A stretch of 64,000 bases of DNA from Xylanibacter ruminicola Ga6B6 (lineage in GTDB: Bacteria > Bacteroidota > Bacteroidia > Bacteroidales > Bacteroidaceae), in NCBI RefSeq assembly GCF_000687715.1, contig NZ_JHXD01000001.1, forward strand, positions 62,001 to 126,000, written 5' to 3'. Below are positions 43,509 through 53,915 of this stretch, one piece after another. Numbering within the stretch: position 1 is the first letter of the stretch; every line of letters begins with the position of its first letter. The notes beneath the pieces are model-generated. The model was not told where the DNA came from, made no database searches, and saw only the letters and a program-made list of their open reading frames with translations. The position numbers and the translations under genes are program-made.

Positions 43509-44036
43509 TTAGATGGTGAGTAACGTTGTCAGGTCAATGCCTTTGAACTCGTCTCTTCCATGTAAACCTTCGTCTGTAATTTCAATTATAAAATTGATGA
43601 ATACCTTCTTGGGGTGGAAGTGTTGTACAAGTTTGTAAGCAGCCTTAGCAGTTCCGCCTGTTGCTAACAAGTCGTCGTGAATCAGAACTACATCGTCTGG
43701 CTCGATAGAATCGATGTGCATCTCGATAGTATCTACACCGTATTCCTTCGAGAACGATTCTTTAATAACAGTAGCGGGCAGTTTTCCGGGCTTTCTTGCC
43801 ATTACGAATCCGCAACCTAATCTGGCGGCAAGGGCAGCGCCTAGGATGAAACCGCGACTTTCGATACCAACGATCTTGGTGATGCCCTTATCTTTGTAAA
43901 GCTCCACCAATTCATCCATCATGATCTTCATGCACTCGGCATTCTTGTAGAGTGTAGTAACATCTCTGAAGTTGATGCCCTTCTTGGGGAAATCTGGTAT
44001 GCAACGCAGATTGTCAATCAATGTTTTGTTGTTCAT
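43509..44036 (-). CDS. apt: Adenine phosphoribosyltransferase
   Basis: Salvages adenine with PRPP to AMP. 175 aa from the ATG at 44036 (MNNKTLIDNLRCIPDFPKKG), normal length. PRPP motif VVLIHDDLLATGGTAKAA and GINFRDVTTLYKN are typical. The frame also opens at 44087, where an ATG overlaps the mnmG stop (TAATG) and would add 17 residues starting MFHVKQ; that hexapeptide is simply the translation of parS site 2, so the shorter start is preferred, though the coupling is notable. Confidence 0.93.
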   Translation of the reverse strand: MNNKTLIDNLRCIPDFPKKGINFRDVTTLYKNAECMKIMMDELVELYKDKGITKIVGIESRGFILGAALAARLGCGFVMARKPGKLPATVIKESFSKEYGVDTIEMHIDSIEPDDVVLIHDDLLATGGTAKAAYKLVQHFHPKKVFINFIIEITDEGLHGRDEFKGIDLTTLLTI

Positions 44037-44070
44037 AATCAGTGAGTTATGCTTGTTTGTTCTATTCTTT

Positions 44071-44086
44071 TGTTTCACGTGGAACA
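44071..44086. other. parS: parS-like site 2
   Basis: Second exact copy of TGTTTCACGTGGAACA, 582 bp from the first, directly after the mnmG stop codon. MnmG/gidA and parS are origin-proximal in many bacteria. Confidence 0.87.
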
Positions 44087-46000
44087 TTATCTGCCCATCA
44101 GCACCAACAGTACATTAATGTCGCTGGGAGATACACCTGGGATGCGACTGGCTTGTGCTAACGTATCGGGCTGAATTTTCTGCAGCTTCTGTCGGCATTC
44201 GGTAGAAAGCCCATGCAATTCTTCGTAGTTAAAGCGTCCTTTTATTCGGATGTTCTCCAAACGGTGCATCTTGTCGGCTACCAGTCGTTCGCGCTCGATA
44301 TAACCTTTATATTTCATACGAATCTCTGCAGCTTCGGCTATCTCTTCTTTACGATTAGATGGGCGATCAAGTGCTTCTTTCAGCGATGGAATCACTTCTG
44401 AGAGGTTCTTGAGGTTCAGCTGCGGACGGTTTACCAAATCTGAGAGCTTGCAGCCAAACTGGAGTGGGGTAGTACCAAGAGCTTCGAGTGATGAGTTAAT
44501 CAGTCGAGGTTTGATGGCAAAGTTCTGACAGAAAGCTTCGATTTCTTCGATAGCTTGCTTTTTCTGTAGCCACCAGTCGTAGCGGTCCTTCTTTACAATA
44601 CCTAATTCGTAGGCCTTTTCTGTGAGTCGTGCATCGGCATCATCCTGTCGCAACAGAATACGATATTCGGCTCTTGAGGTAAACATGCGGTAAGGCTCAT
44701 CTACGCCTTTGGTTACTAAATCGTCGATTAATACGCCAATATATGCTTCGTCGCGATGCAGCACAAACTGCTTGTTGGCTGTATCACTACCAGCACAGCC
44801 TGCTTTAAGTGCTGCGTTAATGCCCGCTAAGGTGCCTTGTCCGCCAGCTTCCTCGTAACCGGTAGTTCCGTTTACCTGTCCGGCCATGAATAATCCATCT
44901 ATAATCTTCGATTCCAACGAATGATTCAGTTGGGTAGGATCGAAGAAATCATATTCGATGGCGTAGCCAGGACGATATACCTTTACGTCTCTGAATGCTG
45001 GCATTTTCTTCAGTGCCTCTATCTGTACATCCATCGGCAGCGACGATGAGAAACCATTCAGATACATTTCGTTGGTATCCTCGCCCTCCGGCTCCAGGAA
45101 TAACGGATGCTTATCGCGGTCGGGGAAGGTCACAAGCTTTGTCTCGATCGAAGGACAATAACGCGGTCCTATCGATTGAATCTGACCGTTATATAGCGGT
45201 GAATCTGCCAATCCGCTCTTCAGAATCTCATGTACTTCAGCGTTGGTGTTTACTGTCCAGCAAGGCAGCTGCTTTAATGCACCACCTTTATTCATATAGC
45301 TGAACTGATAGGGGCGTGTTTCACCTGGCTGGACTTCCAGATCTTCGAAATGAACCGAACGCTTATCAATACGTACAGGTGTGCCCGTCTTCATACGAGC
45401 AGCTGTTATGCCGTGACGGGTGATACTCTCGGTGAAATGGGGAACGGCAGGTTCGGCTATACGACCGCCTGGTACCATCTTTCTTCCGATATGCATCAAA
45501 CCGTTCAGAAACGTTCCTGCGGTGATTACAATGCTCTTGGCGTAGATTTCTGTGCCCCAGATGGTACGTACTCCAACGGCACGGATATCGCCGCTCTCAG
45601 AGCCAGAAATGGGCTCTGTAAGTAATTCGTCGGCCTGATCCTGCCACACATCCAGATTATCGGTTTCATCGATTGTCTTGCGCCACTCCCAGATAAACTT
45701 GCCGCGATCGCATTGAGCACGAGGACTCCAAACAGCGGGCCCCTTACCTACGTTCAGCATGCGGAACTGGATGGAAGTAGCATCGGTTACCAATCCCATC
45801 TGACCTCCTAAGGCATCTATCTCTCTGACTATCTGTCCTTTAGCAATGCCGCCTATAGCTGGATTGCACGACATTTGTGCAATCTTGTTCATATCCATCG
45901 TTACCAGACAGGTCTTCGCGCCCATGTTGGCCGAAGCACAAGCGGCCTCGCATCCTGCGTGACCGCCTCCGATAACAATTACATCGTATTTTAATATCAT
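44087..46000 (-). CDS. mnmG: tRNA uridine-5-carboxymethylaminomethyl modification enzyme, FAD subunit
   Basis: 637 aa. With MnmE it adds the cmnm5 group to wobble U34. FAD-binding Rossmann motif VIGGGHAGCEAACASANMG at the N-terminus, MSCNPAIGGIAKGQ and GLFMAGQVNGTTGYEEAGGQG are diagnostic. C-terminal helical domain (ASRIPGVSPSDINVLLV) binds MnmE/tRNA. Also called gidA and often near oriC. Confidence 0.97.
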   Translation of the reverse strand: MILKYDVIVIGGGHAGCEAACASANMGAKTCLVTMDMNKIAQMSCNPAIGGIAKGQIVREIDALGGQMGLVTDATSIQFRMLNVGKGPAVWSPRAQCDRGKFIWEWRKTIDETDNLDVWQDQADELLTEPISGSESGDIRAVGVRTIWGTEIYAKSIVITAGTFLNGLMHIGRKMVPGGRIAEPAVPHFTESITRHGITAARMKTGTPVRIDKRSVHFEDLEVQPGETRPYQFSYMNKGGALKQLPCWTVNTNAEVHEILKSGLADSPLYNGQIQSIGPRYCPSIETKLVTFPDRDKHPLFLEPEGEDTNEMYLNGFSSSLPMDVQIEALKKMPAFRDVKVYRPGYAIEYDFFDPTQLNHSLESKIIDGLFMAGQVNGTTGYEEAGGQGTLAGINAALKAGCAGSDTANKQFVLHRDEAYIGVLIDDLVTKGVDEPYRMFTSRAEYRILLRQDDADARLTEKAYELGIVKKDRYDWWLQKKQAIEEIEAFCQNFAIKPRLINSSLEALGTTPLQFGCKLSDLVNRPQLNLKNLSEVIPSLKEALDRPSNRKEEIAEAAEIRMKYKGYIERERLVADKMHRLENIRIKGRFNYEELHGLSTECRQKLQKIQPDTLAQASRIPGVSPSDINVLLVLMGR

Positions 46001-46004
46001 ATTC

Positions 46005-46406
46005 TTATTTTACCGTCTCCTTCTCGGCCTCTTTCCAAGCCGTTATGCCGCCTTTAAGGTTCAGTACCTTGTAACCTTTGGTTGCCAATTTTCCTGCTGC
46101 CATGCTGCTACGATGACCAGTACGGCAATAAACCATGATGGTCTTTTCCTTAGGCAGCACGTCTGTAGCATTCTTCATGAAATTCAGACTATCTTTCACA
46201 TCGATGTTGATAGCGCCTTTCAGGTGTTCTGCATTATATTCCTCCGGAGTGCGTACATCTACCAGCACGCAGTCGTTGGCGCAGTTCTCGAGTGTTTTTT
46301 GGAATTCATCTACGTCAATTGATTTAAACGCATTGTTGTTGGCATTCTGTGCCCATCCCAGTACTCCTGCGGCCATGAGCATCATCGATAAAAACAGTTT
46401 TTTCAT
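46005..46406 (-). CDS. Exported rhodanese-like protein
   Basis: 133 aa: signal peptide (MMLMAAGVLGWAQ) and one rhodanese domain with DVRTPEEYNAEHLKGAINID and the active-site loop VYCRTGHRS (Cys about 95). Periplasmic single-domain rhodaneses may transfer sulfane sulfur; the acceptor is unknown. Between S41 protease and mnmG with short gaps. Confidence 0.88.
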   Translation of the reverse strand: MKKLFLSMMLMAAGVLGWAQNANNNAFKSIDVDEFQKTLENCANDCVLVDVRTPEEYNAEHLKGAINIDVKDSLNFMKNATDVLPKEKTIMVYCRTGHRSSMAAGKLATKGYKVLNLKGGITAWKEAEKETVK

Positions 46407-46426
46407 GATCAGTCCTTTCCTTTATG

Positions 46427-48007
46427 TTAGTTATTATTAGCAATGACTTCAAGTGCGCGCTTTACCATTGCGTTTTCCTCGTTGAAAACAGAGAAATACT
46501 CACTCATATCCCAAATATCACGAGCTATGAGAGCCTTCAATTGTAGACGCAGATAGGGCAGTGTTTTTTCGAGTTCTGCCTGATCCTTGGGCTTGATATT
46601 CTGTTTCTCACCATTCTTTAGAATGGTGTCTATCAAATCCTGTGGTACCTCATACTTTTCTTTGAACTCAGCGAACGATGGCCAGGCTTTCTTCAGCTGC
46701 TTGCGATGATTATCTACATAGCGCAGATTCTGCTGCAGAATGATGCTTTTGGCAGCCAGTTCGCGATGGAACTTGGTATAGATGGTAGTATCCAGCGGAC
46801 AGTATTCGTCGGGCATGATGCCTCCACCGCCGTAAACTGTACGATGCTCGCGTAATGTCTGATATTTCAGCGAGTCGGCAAAGTGGATACTGTCTGCATT
46901 TGTCAGCTCGCCGCTTTTCAGTCGGTTAATTACATCCATTGCATAGTCGCGGTTCTCGCCTTTGGTGTAGGGCTTCTGAATACAACGACCTGATGGAGTG
47001 TAGTAATGTGCGATGGTGAGACGAATCATAGAGCCATCGGGCAGATCGAGTGGACGCTGAACAAGACCTTTACCGAATGTACGGCGTCCTACCACAATAC
47101 CGCGGTCCTGATCCTGTATCGCTCCGGTTACAATTTCGGCCGCTGAAGCCGTATAACTGTCTACGAGTACAATTACCTTACCCTGACGGAAAACGCCGCT
47201 TCCATCGGCTTTATATTCGGTCCTGGGCACCTTTCTGCCCTCGGTGTACACAATCAAATCGTTTTTCTGCAGAAATTCGTTGGCAATATCCACCGCTGCC
47301 TTCAGATAGCCGCCGCCATTCTCCTGTAAATCCAGAATGAGGTGTTGCATACCCTGGTCGCGTAGCATTTTCAATCCCTCCAAGAACTCCTGATGGGTTG
47401 TAGCGCCGAAATTACCAATGCGGATATAGCCTATCTGTGGTCGAATCATATAAATGGCATCTACCGATTTTACGGGGATTTTATCACGTGTAACGGTAAA
47501 TGTCAGACGGTCTTTGATGCCTTGGCGGATAACACCAAGTTTTACTTTTGTGCCCTTTGGACCGCGCAGACGTTTCATAATCTCCTCTTTCGACATTTTT
47601 ACGCCAGCGATAGCCGAATCGTTTACCGATATGATTCTATCGCCAGCGATGATGCCTACCTTTTCTGAAGGACCATTTGTGACGGGCTGAATAACCAGCA
47701 GCGTGTCCTCGATAAGGTTAAACTGTACGCCGATACCCTCAAAATTGCCTGCAAGCGGCTCGTTGGCATCTTTCACCTCCTTGGGTGTGAGATACGAAGA
47801 GTGGGGGTCCAGCTTATCTAGCATGCCTCTGATACCGTCTTCAACCAGTTTTTTCTCGTCTACACTATCTACATAGAGGTTGCTGATGGCTATCTCGGCA
47901 AACTGCAGCTTGCGTAGAGGTGAGTCATCGCTGTTGTTGATACGGAACTGCGCGTGGGCATTCATCGATGCCATACACAGCAGCAAAGAGGCAAATGTCT
48001 TATTCAT
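46427..48007 (-). CDS. Carboxy-terminal processing protease, peptidase S41 (PDZ)
   Basis: 526 aa from ATG 48007, with signal peptide ([16 protein letters not shown]). N-terminal helices, PDZ domain ([19 protein letters not shown]...[12 protein letters not shown]), and the tail-protease core with catalytic Ser in [12 protein letters not shown] and Lys in RTFGKGLVQ. Periplasmic; degrades or trims proteins from the C-terminus. The start overlaps the end of the topoisomerase gene by 8 bp (ATGAATAA); an ATG at 48052 lacks a signal peptide at its start and is rejected. Confidence 0.94.
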   Translation of the reverse strand: MNKTFASLLLCMASMNAHAQFRINNSDDSPLRKLQFAEIAISNLYVDSVDEKKLVEDGIRGMLDKLDPHSSYLTPKEVKDANEPLAGNFEGIGVQFNLIEDTLLVIQPVTNGPSEKVGIIAGDRIISVNDSAIAGVKMSKEEIMKRLRGPKGTKVKLGVIRQGIKDRLTFTVTRDKIPVKSVDAIYMIRPQIGYIRIGNFGATTHQEFLEGLKMLRDQGMQHLILDLQENGGGYLKAAVDIANEFLQKNDLIVYTEGRKVPRTEYKADGSGVFRQGKVIVLVDSYTASAAEIVTGAIQDQDRGIVVGRRTFGKGLVQRPLDLPDGSMIRLTIAHYYTPSGRCIQKPYTKGENRDYAMDVINRLKSGELTNADSIHFADSLKYQTLREHRTVYGGGGIMPDEYCPLDTTIYTKFHRELAAKSIILQQNLRYVDNHRKQLKKAWPSFAEFKEKYEVPQDLIDTILKNGEKQNIKPKDQAELEKTLPYLRLQLKALIARDIWDMSEYFSVFNEENAMVKRALEVIANNN

Positions 48008-49949
48008 AAATGTCTTCTTCAGGGCGGTCTTCCTCAACCACCAGATTATCAATAATAAAGTTCTGGCGTTCCATGGTGTTCTTACCCATGTAGTATTCCA
48101 GCAACTTGGCTACTTGGTCGGTTTTGTGCAGTGTTACCTGCTCCAGACGCATGTCGGGACCGATAAAACCAGCGAATTCATCGGGCGAAATCTCGCCAAG
48201 ACCTTTGAATCGGGTAATCTCAGGATCGGGCCCTAACTCCTCAATGGCCTTCTGTCGCTCTTCGTCGCTATAGCAGTAACGTGTGATGAAATCGCTCTTT
48301 TTGTCTGATTTAGCGTCCGCTTCGGCGATGGTCTTCTTGTTCTTAATCTTTGTGCGACGGTTACGAACGCGAAACAACGGTGTTTGCAGCACGTAAACGT
48401 GGCCTTTCTTGATGAGTTCGGGGAAGAACTGCAGGAAGAATGTGATGATGAGCAGGCGGATATGCATACCGTCCACATCGGCATCGGTGGCTACAATGAC
48501 CTTGTTATATCTCAGTGTGTCCAGGCTCTCTTCGATGTCGAGAGCTGCCTGTAACAGATTGAATTCTTCGTTCTCGTAAACCACTTTTTTGGTTAATCCA
48601 AAGCAGTTCAGGGGCTTTCCACGCAATGAGAATACAGCCTGCGTGTTTACATCGCGGCTTTTGGTGATGCTTCCGCTGGCTGAGTCACCCTCGGTGATAA
48701 AGATGCACGACTCCTCCTTGCGGTCGTTCTTAACGTCGCTGAAGTGGATACGGCAATCGCGCAGTTTGCGGTTGTGCAGATTAGCTTTCTTGGCACGTTC
48801 GCGGGCCAGTTTTGTTACACCAGCCATTGCCTTGCGGTCGCGCTCGCTCTCTTTAATCTTATTCTCAAGTACCTCTGCCACATCCTGATGGATATGCAGG
48901 TAGTTGTCAACCTCAGTCTTGATAAAGTCGCCTACGTATTTGTTGATGCTCACACCGCCATCGGGCGACATAGTGAGCGAACCCAGCTTAATCTTGGTCT
49001 GGCTCTCGAACAGCGGCTCCTCTACGTTGATGGCGATGGCAGCTACGATACCTGTGCGGATATCGCCGTATTCGTATTTTCCGTAGAACTCCTTGATTGT
49101 ACGGGCAATATGCTCCTTAAAGGCGCTCTGATGTGTTCCGCCCTGGGTGGTATGCTGTCCGTTTACAAATGAGTAATACTCCTCACCATACTGGTTAGCA
49201 TGGGTAAAAGCTATCTCGATATCCTCGCCCTGCAGGTGAACAATCGGATAGAGTGCATCGCTGGTCATGCGGTCTTTCAGCAGATCCTCAAGTCCGTGAC
49301 GTGACAGAATGCGGCGACCATTGTACATAATGGTCAGTCCGATGTTCAGATACGTATAGTTGCGAAGCATGTTTTCTACGATTTCATCGTGGAACTGGTA
49401 GTTGATGAACTTCGTAGCATCGGGCTCAAAGTAGATATATGTACCGTTCTCGTCCTGCGAAGGTTCGGTTACGTCGCTAATCAGTTTACCGCATTCAAAA
49501 ACGGCCTTACGCACCTTACCATCGCGGTAGCTGTGCACCTCAAAATGACTGCTCAACGCATTTACGGCTTTCACACCCACACCATTCAGTCCGATTGACT
49601 TCTTAAAGGCCTTAGAATCGAACTTACCACTGGTGTTCAGAATGCTTACCGATTCAATCAGTTTTCCTTGTGGAATGCCTCGACCGTAGTCGCGTACCGA
49701 AATACGCAGGTTATCCTCTACGTTTACTTCGATTCTATCGCCGGCTTTCATCTTGAATTCGTCGATAGAGTTATCAAACACTTCCTTCAGCAGTACATAG
49801 ATACCGTCTTCTGCTGATGTTCCGTCGCCCAATCGGCCGATATACATACCTGGGCGCAAACGGATATGCTCCAAACCTGTAAGGGTCTGGATATTACCTT
49901 CGTCGTAATTGACGGTTTCGGGATTAATCAGGTTGTTATCTTCGTTCAT
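48000..49949 (-). CDS. parE: DNA topoisomerase IV subunit B (ParE/GyrB type)
   Basis: 649 aa from ATG 49949. GHKL ATPase: [12 protein letters not shown] (Asn/Glu), [22 protein letters not shown] and [10 protein letters not shown] (with QTK loop SQTKIKLGS). Toprim: [12 protein letters not shown] and [13 protein letters not shown]. Shorter than typical GyrB, consistent with ParE. ATGA overlap with the upstream acetyltransferase fixes the start; an ATG at 49967 is possible. Decatenates daughter chromosomes; the ParC partner is not in the window. Confidence 0.9.
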   Translation of the reverse strand: MNEDNNLINPETVNYDEGNIQTLTGLEHIRLRPGMYIGRLGDGTSAEDGIYVLLKEVFDNSIDEFKMKAGDRIEVNVEDNLRISVRDYGRGIPQGKLIESVSILNTSGKFDSKAFKKSIGLNGVGVKAVNALSSHFEVHSYRDGKVRKAVFECGKLISDVTEPSQDENGTYIYFEPDATKFINYQFHDEIVENMLRNYTYLNIGLTIMYNGRRILSRHGLEDLLKDRMTSDALYPIVHLQGEDIEIAFTHANQYGEEYYSFVNGQHTTQGGTHQSAFKEHIARTIKEFYGKYEYGDIRTGIVAAIAINVEEPLFESQTKIKLGSLTMSPDGGVSINKYVGDFIKTEVDNYLHIHQDVAEVLENKIKESERDRKAMAGVTKLARERAKKANLHNRKLRDCRIHFSDVKNDRKEESCIFITEGDSASGSITKSRDVNTQAVFSLRGKPLNCFGLTKKVVYENEEFNLLQAALDIEESLDTLRYNKVIVATDADVDGMHIRLLIITFFLQFFPELIKKGHVYVLQTPLFRVRNRRTKIKNKKTIAEADAKSDKKSDFITRYCYSDEERQKAIEELGPDPEITRFKGLGEISPDEFAGFIGPDMRLEQVTLHKTDQVAKLLEYYMGKNTMERQNFIIDNLVVEEDRPEEDIYE

Positions 49950-51100
49950 AGATTCTTTTTGAAACATCTTCTGCGTTTATGTTGAGTGTGCTCCAGATAC
50001 TGCCACTGGCTCTGCACTTTCTCGTTTGTCTCCATTTCAACGTTGGTTTCACCCCACTTGAAGCCGTATTTCTGGTAGCGTGGGATGAGGTCGTAGAACA
50101 ACAGTGCGTTAGCGCCCTTCTGCTGATATTCGGGCAGGATGCCTACCAGCATCAGGTCTACACACTCGGCCTTGTGGAACTTGAGTGCTCTCAAGCAATG
50201 CCACCATCCGAATGGCCACAAACGACCGCGACGACACTTCTGCAGCGCGCGGGTCATGGAGGTGATTGAGATGCCCACACCAACGATGTCGTGGTTAGGT
50301 GTGTTCCAGTCTTCAATCAAGCAAATCAAGTTCATATCCAGCATGGGGAAGTACATCTTCAGATACTCATCTATCTGAGCCTCAGTCATTTGTGAGTAAC
50401 CGTAAAGATGTCCGAAGGTTTTGTTTACCACGTCGAGTACCTTGCGACCAATCTGTTCCTTACCAAACACCTGACTACGTTTGGGGTGTGCTGGGTGCAG
50501 GTTATAGCGCTTCATCACCAGCTCGGCAATCTTCTTGAACTTCTCGGGGATACCTTCTTTTGGCACGATGAGCTTGAACTCAACGTAGTCGTTATCTTTC
50601 TCCCAGCCGCCTAACTGCTCCAGATGCTTGGGGTAGTAGGGGTAGTTGTAGATAGTGGCCATGGTACCCATCTGGTCGTAGCCTTCAATCAGCATGCCCT
50701 CTGGGTCCATATCCGTAAAGCCTAACGGACCAATAATCTCTGTCATGCCTTTCTCGCGGCCCCATTGCTCTGCGGCATCAAATAATGCCTTGCTCACCTC
50801 TAAATCGTCGATGAAATCTATCCAACCAAAGCGCAAGCTCTTGCGGTTCCATGCGTCGTTGGCACGATGATTAATGATGGCGGCTATACGTCCAGCAACT
50901 TTACCATCCTTGTAAGCCAGGAAATACTCGGCCTCGCAAAACTCGAAGGCGGCATTCTTGTCTTTACTCAGGGTGTGCAAATCGTCGCTGAACAAATTGG
51001 GCGCATCGTACTGATTGCCCTTGTACAAGTCGTAATGGAAGTCGATAAAAGCCTCAAGACTTTTTTTATCTGTGACTTTTCTAATTTCTACTGCTGACAT
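49946..51100 (-). CDS. GNAT-like acetyltransferase family protein, function unknown
   Basis: 384 aa from ATG 51100. N-terminal [48 protein letters not shown] is a GNAT-like strand, and the second half has [34 protein letters not shown] resembling motif A. This is a Bacteroidota-common family whose substrate I do not know. Strong promoter upstream, overlap with parE downstream. Confidence 0.82.
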   Translation of the reverse strand: MSAVEIRKVTDKKSLEAFIDFHYDLYKGNQYDAPNLFSDDLHTLSKDKNAAFEFCEAEYFLAYKDGKVAGRIAAIINHRANDAWNRKSLRFGWIDFIDDLEVSKALFDAAEQWGREKGMTEIIGPLGFTDMDPEGMLIEGYDQMGTMATIYNYPYYPKHLEQLGGWEKDNDYVEFKLIVPKEGIPEKFKKIAELVMKRYNLHPAHPKRSQVFGKEQIGRKVLDVVNKTFGHLYGYSQMTEAQIDEYLKMYFPMLDMNLICLIEDWNTPNHDIVGVGISITSMTRALQKCRRGRLWPFGWWHCLRALKFHKAECVDLMLVGILPEYQQKGANALLFYDLIPRYQKYGFKWGETNVEMETNEKVQSQWQYLEHTQHKRRRCFKKNL

Positions 51101-51134
51101 ATTCTCTCTTTGTTCGTTAAGCTTAAAAACGATG

Positions 51135-51165
51135 CAAAGATAACAAAAAAGTGGCAAATAACAAA
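51135..51165 (-). promoter_or_regulatory. Promoter of GNAT-parE-S41 operon
   Basis: Minus strand TTTG (51162-51165), 19-bp spacer, TATCTTTG (51135-51142); it lies within the 70-bp gap after the methyltransferase gene. Confidence 0.82.
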
Positions 51166-51170
51166 AAATA

Positions 51171-52331
51171 TTATGATATTTTTCGGCAAACCAGCAGCAG
51201 ATGGCCCTTCTCGGCACTTGTTGTGGCGAAAATATATACCTCGCCGCCGTCTTTCAGCTTCAGTCGCTTTCTCAGGTTGGCTACTGATAACGGGAAATTC
51301 CTTACGGCGATATTTGCTTGGGTAATGCCTGCCAAGCCTGTTTTCAGCTCTCGTTTGTTCATTGTGCATGTGCGTTCGATCACAAATCCGCGTCCAGGAA
51401 AATCGGGTATGATCTGCTCCGAGAGAAACAAATGACTGTTCTTATCGGGCTGACTGATGCCGAAACGTTGTGCTATGAGTTGGAAGCATCCGGCCTTCAT
51501 CACCGATGCGTTGGGTTCGTACAGATATTGGGGATTTGATGGCTGCTGATAAAAATTGCGGATTTCATCGTTCGATGTGTAGCTGAATACCTGCCCGTCG
51601 TTTGCGCAGAACACCTTTAGATGATGGGTTTCTCGGTCGACGACCAAGAGCAGTTCTTTACACTCGTTGGCTACCGAAACGATATGAACTTCGCTTACAT
51701 TTCCGATGTCCGAAACAGCCTTCTGCCAATCGAGCATGGGCGATAGTTTTATCATTACACGATCGGCTTTTTCAAGCATTTCATCGATAAGTTCCAGCAC
51801 GTTTGGTGTGCAATCGGCAATGCCGTAGGTACGCCCGCCATGCTCATTGCGTCGGGCTGGGTCGATGAATATCAGATCGGCATGCTCCATCTGGTGCAGA
51901 TAGGCCACACCATCGTTGCAAACTACGTTGATATGCTGTAAGCCTAAACTCACATAGTTAGCCGATGAAATGGCGCATAATGCTGCCTGCTGCTCTACGT
52001 GTACCGCTTCGGCAAAGTTGGTCGACATAAATGCCATATCAACGCCAAAACCAGCGGTTAAATCTACTATTCTCAGTCCTTTGCCGGCTATTTGGGCTTT
52101 ATAGCGGGCTGTGGCCTCGCTCGAGCATTGCTCCATCGACAGGTGAGGCGGATACACAATGCCGTCGTTAGCCGCCCATGATGGTATTTTTACGCGCGCT
52201 TTTTGCCGGCCTGCTATCTGGTCGAGTGCGTACGTCATATCTACCTCAGGGTTCTTCTTGCCTTGAAGTGCCAGTTGCCGTACGTCGTCGTTAGCGTGAC
52301 TACGGATGAATGCGAGCGTGGCCTCGTTCAT
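51171..52331 (-). CDS. Class I SAM-dependent methyltransferase (THUMP-like domain protein)
   Basis: 386 aa. SAM motif I IVDLTAGFGVDMAFMS (about 87-102), acidic LIFIDPARRN motif IV, and a C-terminal PG_1098 ferredoxin-like/THUMP-like part. The DPARR form suggests RNA (rRNA/tRNA) methylation, but the target is unknown. Next to the fucose-isomerase-like gene with a 3-bp gap. Confidence 0.85.
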   Translation of the reverse strand: MNEATLAFIRSHANDDVRQLALQGKKNPEVDMTYALDQIAGRQKARVKIPSWAANDGIVYPPHLSMEQCSSEATARYKAQIAGKGLRIVDLTAGFGVDMAFMSTNFAEAVHVEQQAALCAISSANYVSLGLQHINVVCNDGVAYLHQMEHADLIFIDPARRNEHGGRTYGIADCTPNVLELIDEMLEKADRVMIKLSPMLDWQKAVSDIGNVSEVHIVSVANECKELLLVVDRETHHLKVFCANDGQVFSYTSNDEIRNFYQQPSNPQYLYEPNASVMKAGCFQLIAQRFGISQPDKNSHLFLSEQIIPDFPGRGFVIERTCTMNKRELKTGLAGITQANIAVRNFPLSVANLRKRLKLKDGGEVYIFATTSAEKGHLLLVCRKIS

Positions 52332-52334
52332 TGT

Positions 52335-53486
52335 TTATAATGATGCGATAAAATCTTCGAACAGCTTGCGGTTCTTTCCAGGTGTGATAATGTGATGATT
52401 ACCAATGGGGTGGGTCAGGAAGTATGAAGTCTGCTCATTATCAGTCAGTTGTATTACCTGTTGCGTGCGACAGAGGTCAGGTTTGGCCTGATTTCTAACC
52501 AACTCACCCTCGGCTACGAAACTGCGCTTCAGATCGCCTGAAACCTTGAATACTGTAACAGCTCCTTCCTTCATAAAACCTCTGATTCCAACGCCAATTC
52601 CTGACTCAAAATGTGTATCCAGCTCGTAGCGCTCAACCATATTTAATGGTATGGTGCAATGTGCAAACAACATCTCACCTGTTTCGGGGTTAATCTGCGA
52701 TGGATTGGCTTGGAAACCTGATACACCCAACAAGGCATTGGTGATAGCCATCGATAACATGGCTGGTACATCGCCTTCGCAGCCGGCTACGATACCTTCG
52801 GCATTCAGCTTAGCCAAAGCCCAGCAACCAGTATTATGAACAGCCGTCAGCAAGTCGAAGCAACGCAGCGTAAAGCCCTGCAGATTATGCTTGGTAACAA
52901 TGGCTTTCAGAGCCTGGTAGATACGATCGGGCATCTCGCCTTCGGTTACCTTGTCGATACCTTCTAAAAGCTCCGAAATGGGAACTTCTACCAACTCGAT
53001 ACCTAACTTGGTTTTTACGGCTTTGGGATCGGCTGCGCTTGAAATCAGCCAGTCGGAAGGTTCGCCGATAATGCCCAAGCGTGCACCATTCAGCTTGCGT
53101 TTGGCCTCCTGAACCTTCTGCAATGTCTGCAGTCGGCGTGCGATGTAATCGGCACTTCCGTGAATTATCTCGCCCTGCATGTAGTTCTGCTGCAGATACG
53201 AAAGAATCTCCATCGATGCCGCCAGCGAGTTGCTTTTACCTGATGTGAGCAGATAGAAAGGTGCTTGTGACTGCTGACGCAGCTGGGGCAGCAAACGCTT
53301 GAAAATGCCCTCGGTACCACCTGTGCGCACATAGATAACCGACAGTGTGTGACTGCCGTAATCGCTGTAATCGTTGCCTTTCAGCGTGTATTCAATCCCT
53401 AAGCTACCCAGAAACTCCTGAGTAACTGCTCCTACAGCCGCCTCGTCGTGCAGCTCCGAAGTGAGTGTATAAATAGCTATATCCAT
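52335..53486 (-). CDS. L-fucose/arabinose isomerase-fold protein of unknown substrate
   Basis: 383 aa. Sequence pattern resembles the FucI/AraA superfamily: TSGKSNSLAASMEIL, GEPSDWLISS, EGDVPAMLSMAITNALLG and THPIGNHHIITPG at the C-terminus (a metal/ligand His). Enzymes in this fold interconvert aldoses and ketoses. No fucose or arabinose pathway gene surrounds it, so the true substrate is unclear. Confidence 0.72.
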   Translation of the reverse strand: MDIAIYTLTSELHDEAAVGAVTQEFLGSLGIEYTLKGNDYSDYGSHTLSVIYVRTGGTEGIFKRLLPQLRQQSQAPFYLLTSGKSNSLAASMEILSYLQQNYMQGEIIHGSADYIARRLQTLQKVQEAKRKLNGARLGIIGEPSDWLISSAADPKAVKTKLGIELVEVPISELLEGIDKVTEGEMPDRIYQALKAIVTKHNLQGFTLRCFDLLTAVHNTGCWALAKLNAEGIVAGCEGDVPAMLSMAITNALLGVSGFQANPSQINPETGEMLFAHCTIPLNMVERYELDTHFESGIGVGIRGFMKEGAVTVFKVSGDLKRSFVAEGELVRNQAKPDLCRTQQVIQLTDNEQTSYFLTHPIGNHHIITPGKNRKLFEDFIASL

Positions 53487-53504
53487 AGGCTTTTAGCACC
53501 AGAA

Positions 53505-53900
53505 TTAGTGCTTAGAATAGTAATCCAATCCTAATTGTACGTTCTCGATAACAGCTTTCGATGAGTAGGTGGCACCTGTTACGGCATCAACCTTCATCTT
53601 CTTGGCATCCTTTATCTTTACGCCGTTCCACTTGTCCAGCAGGTTCTTCTTCACTTTCAGGAAGTATTTGGGCGTCTCCTGGTTCTTCAGAGCCTCAATC
53701 TTTACCACCTTGTTCTTCTGGATATAGATTTTAACTGGTGTAGCGCCCAGAAAGCCCTGCACATCCTTACCCAGCGAGGTGGTGTTAATTACTGTCATTC
53801 CGTTTTCCTTTGTCATGGTGTCGTCGGCCATCCAGCTCATCAGCGTGAGGGCAACAACCATCAGTGAGCAGCAGCTCACAGTCATCATCAATCTCTTCAT
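53505..53900 (-). CDS. FMN-binding domain protein, putative covalently flavinylated periplasmic protein
   Basis: 131 aa with an N-terminal membrane/signal segment. A single FMN-bind domain with the flavinylation motif DAVTGATYSS (about 108-117); ApbE-type transferases attach FMN to the Thr of such (S/T)GA(T/S) motifs. It could relay electrons in the periplasm. No ApbE or partner oxidoreductase is adjacent. Confidence 0.82.
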   Translation of the reverse strand: MKRLMMTVSCCSLMVVALTLMSWMADDTMTKENGMTVINTTSLGKDVQGFLGATPVKIYIQKNKVVKIEALKNQETPKYFLKVKKNLLDKWNGVKIKDAKKMKVDAVTGATYSSKAVIENVQLGLDYYSKH

Positions 53901-53915
53901 ATTTTTCCTAAAAAC

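Noticed and set aside
47480..47495. A third parS-like site around CACGTG
   Set aside because: TTTATCACGTGTAACG matches only the central hexamer plus a few bases and lies in the S41 coding sequence.
48007..48052. Upstream start of the S41 protease
   Set aside because: Overlaps parE by 53 bp and gives no N-terminal signal peptide.
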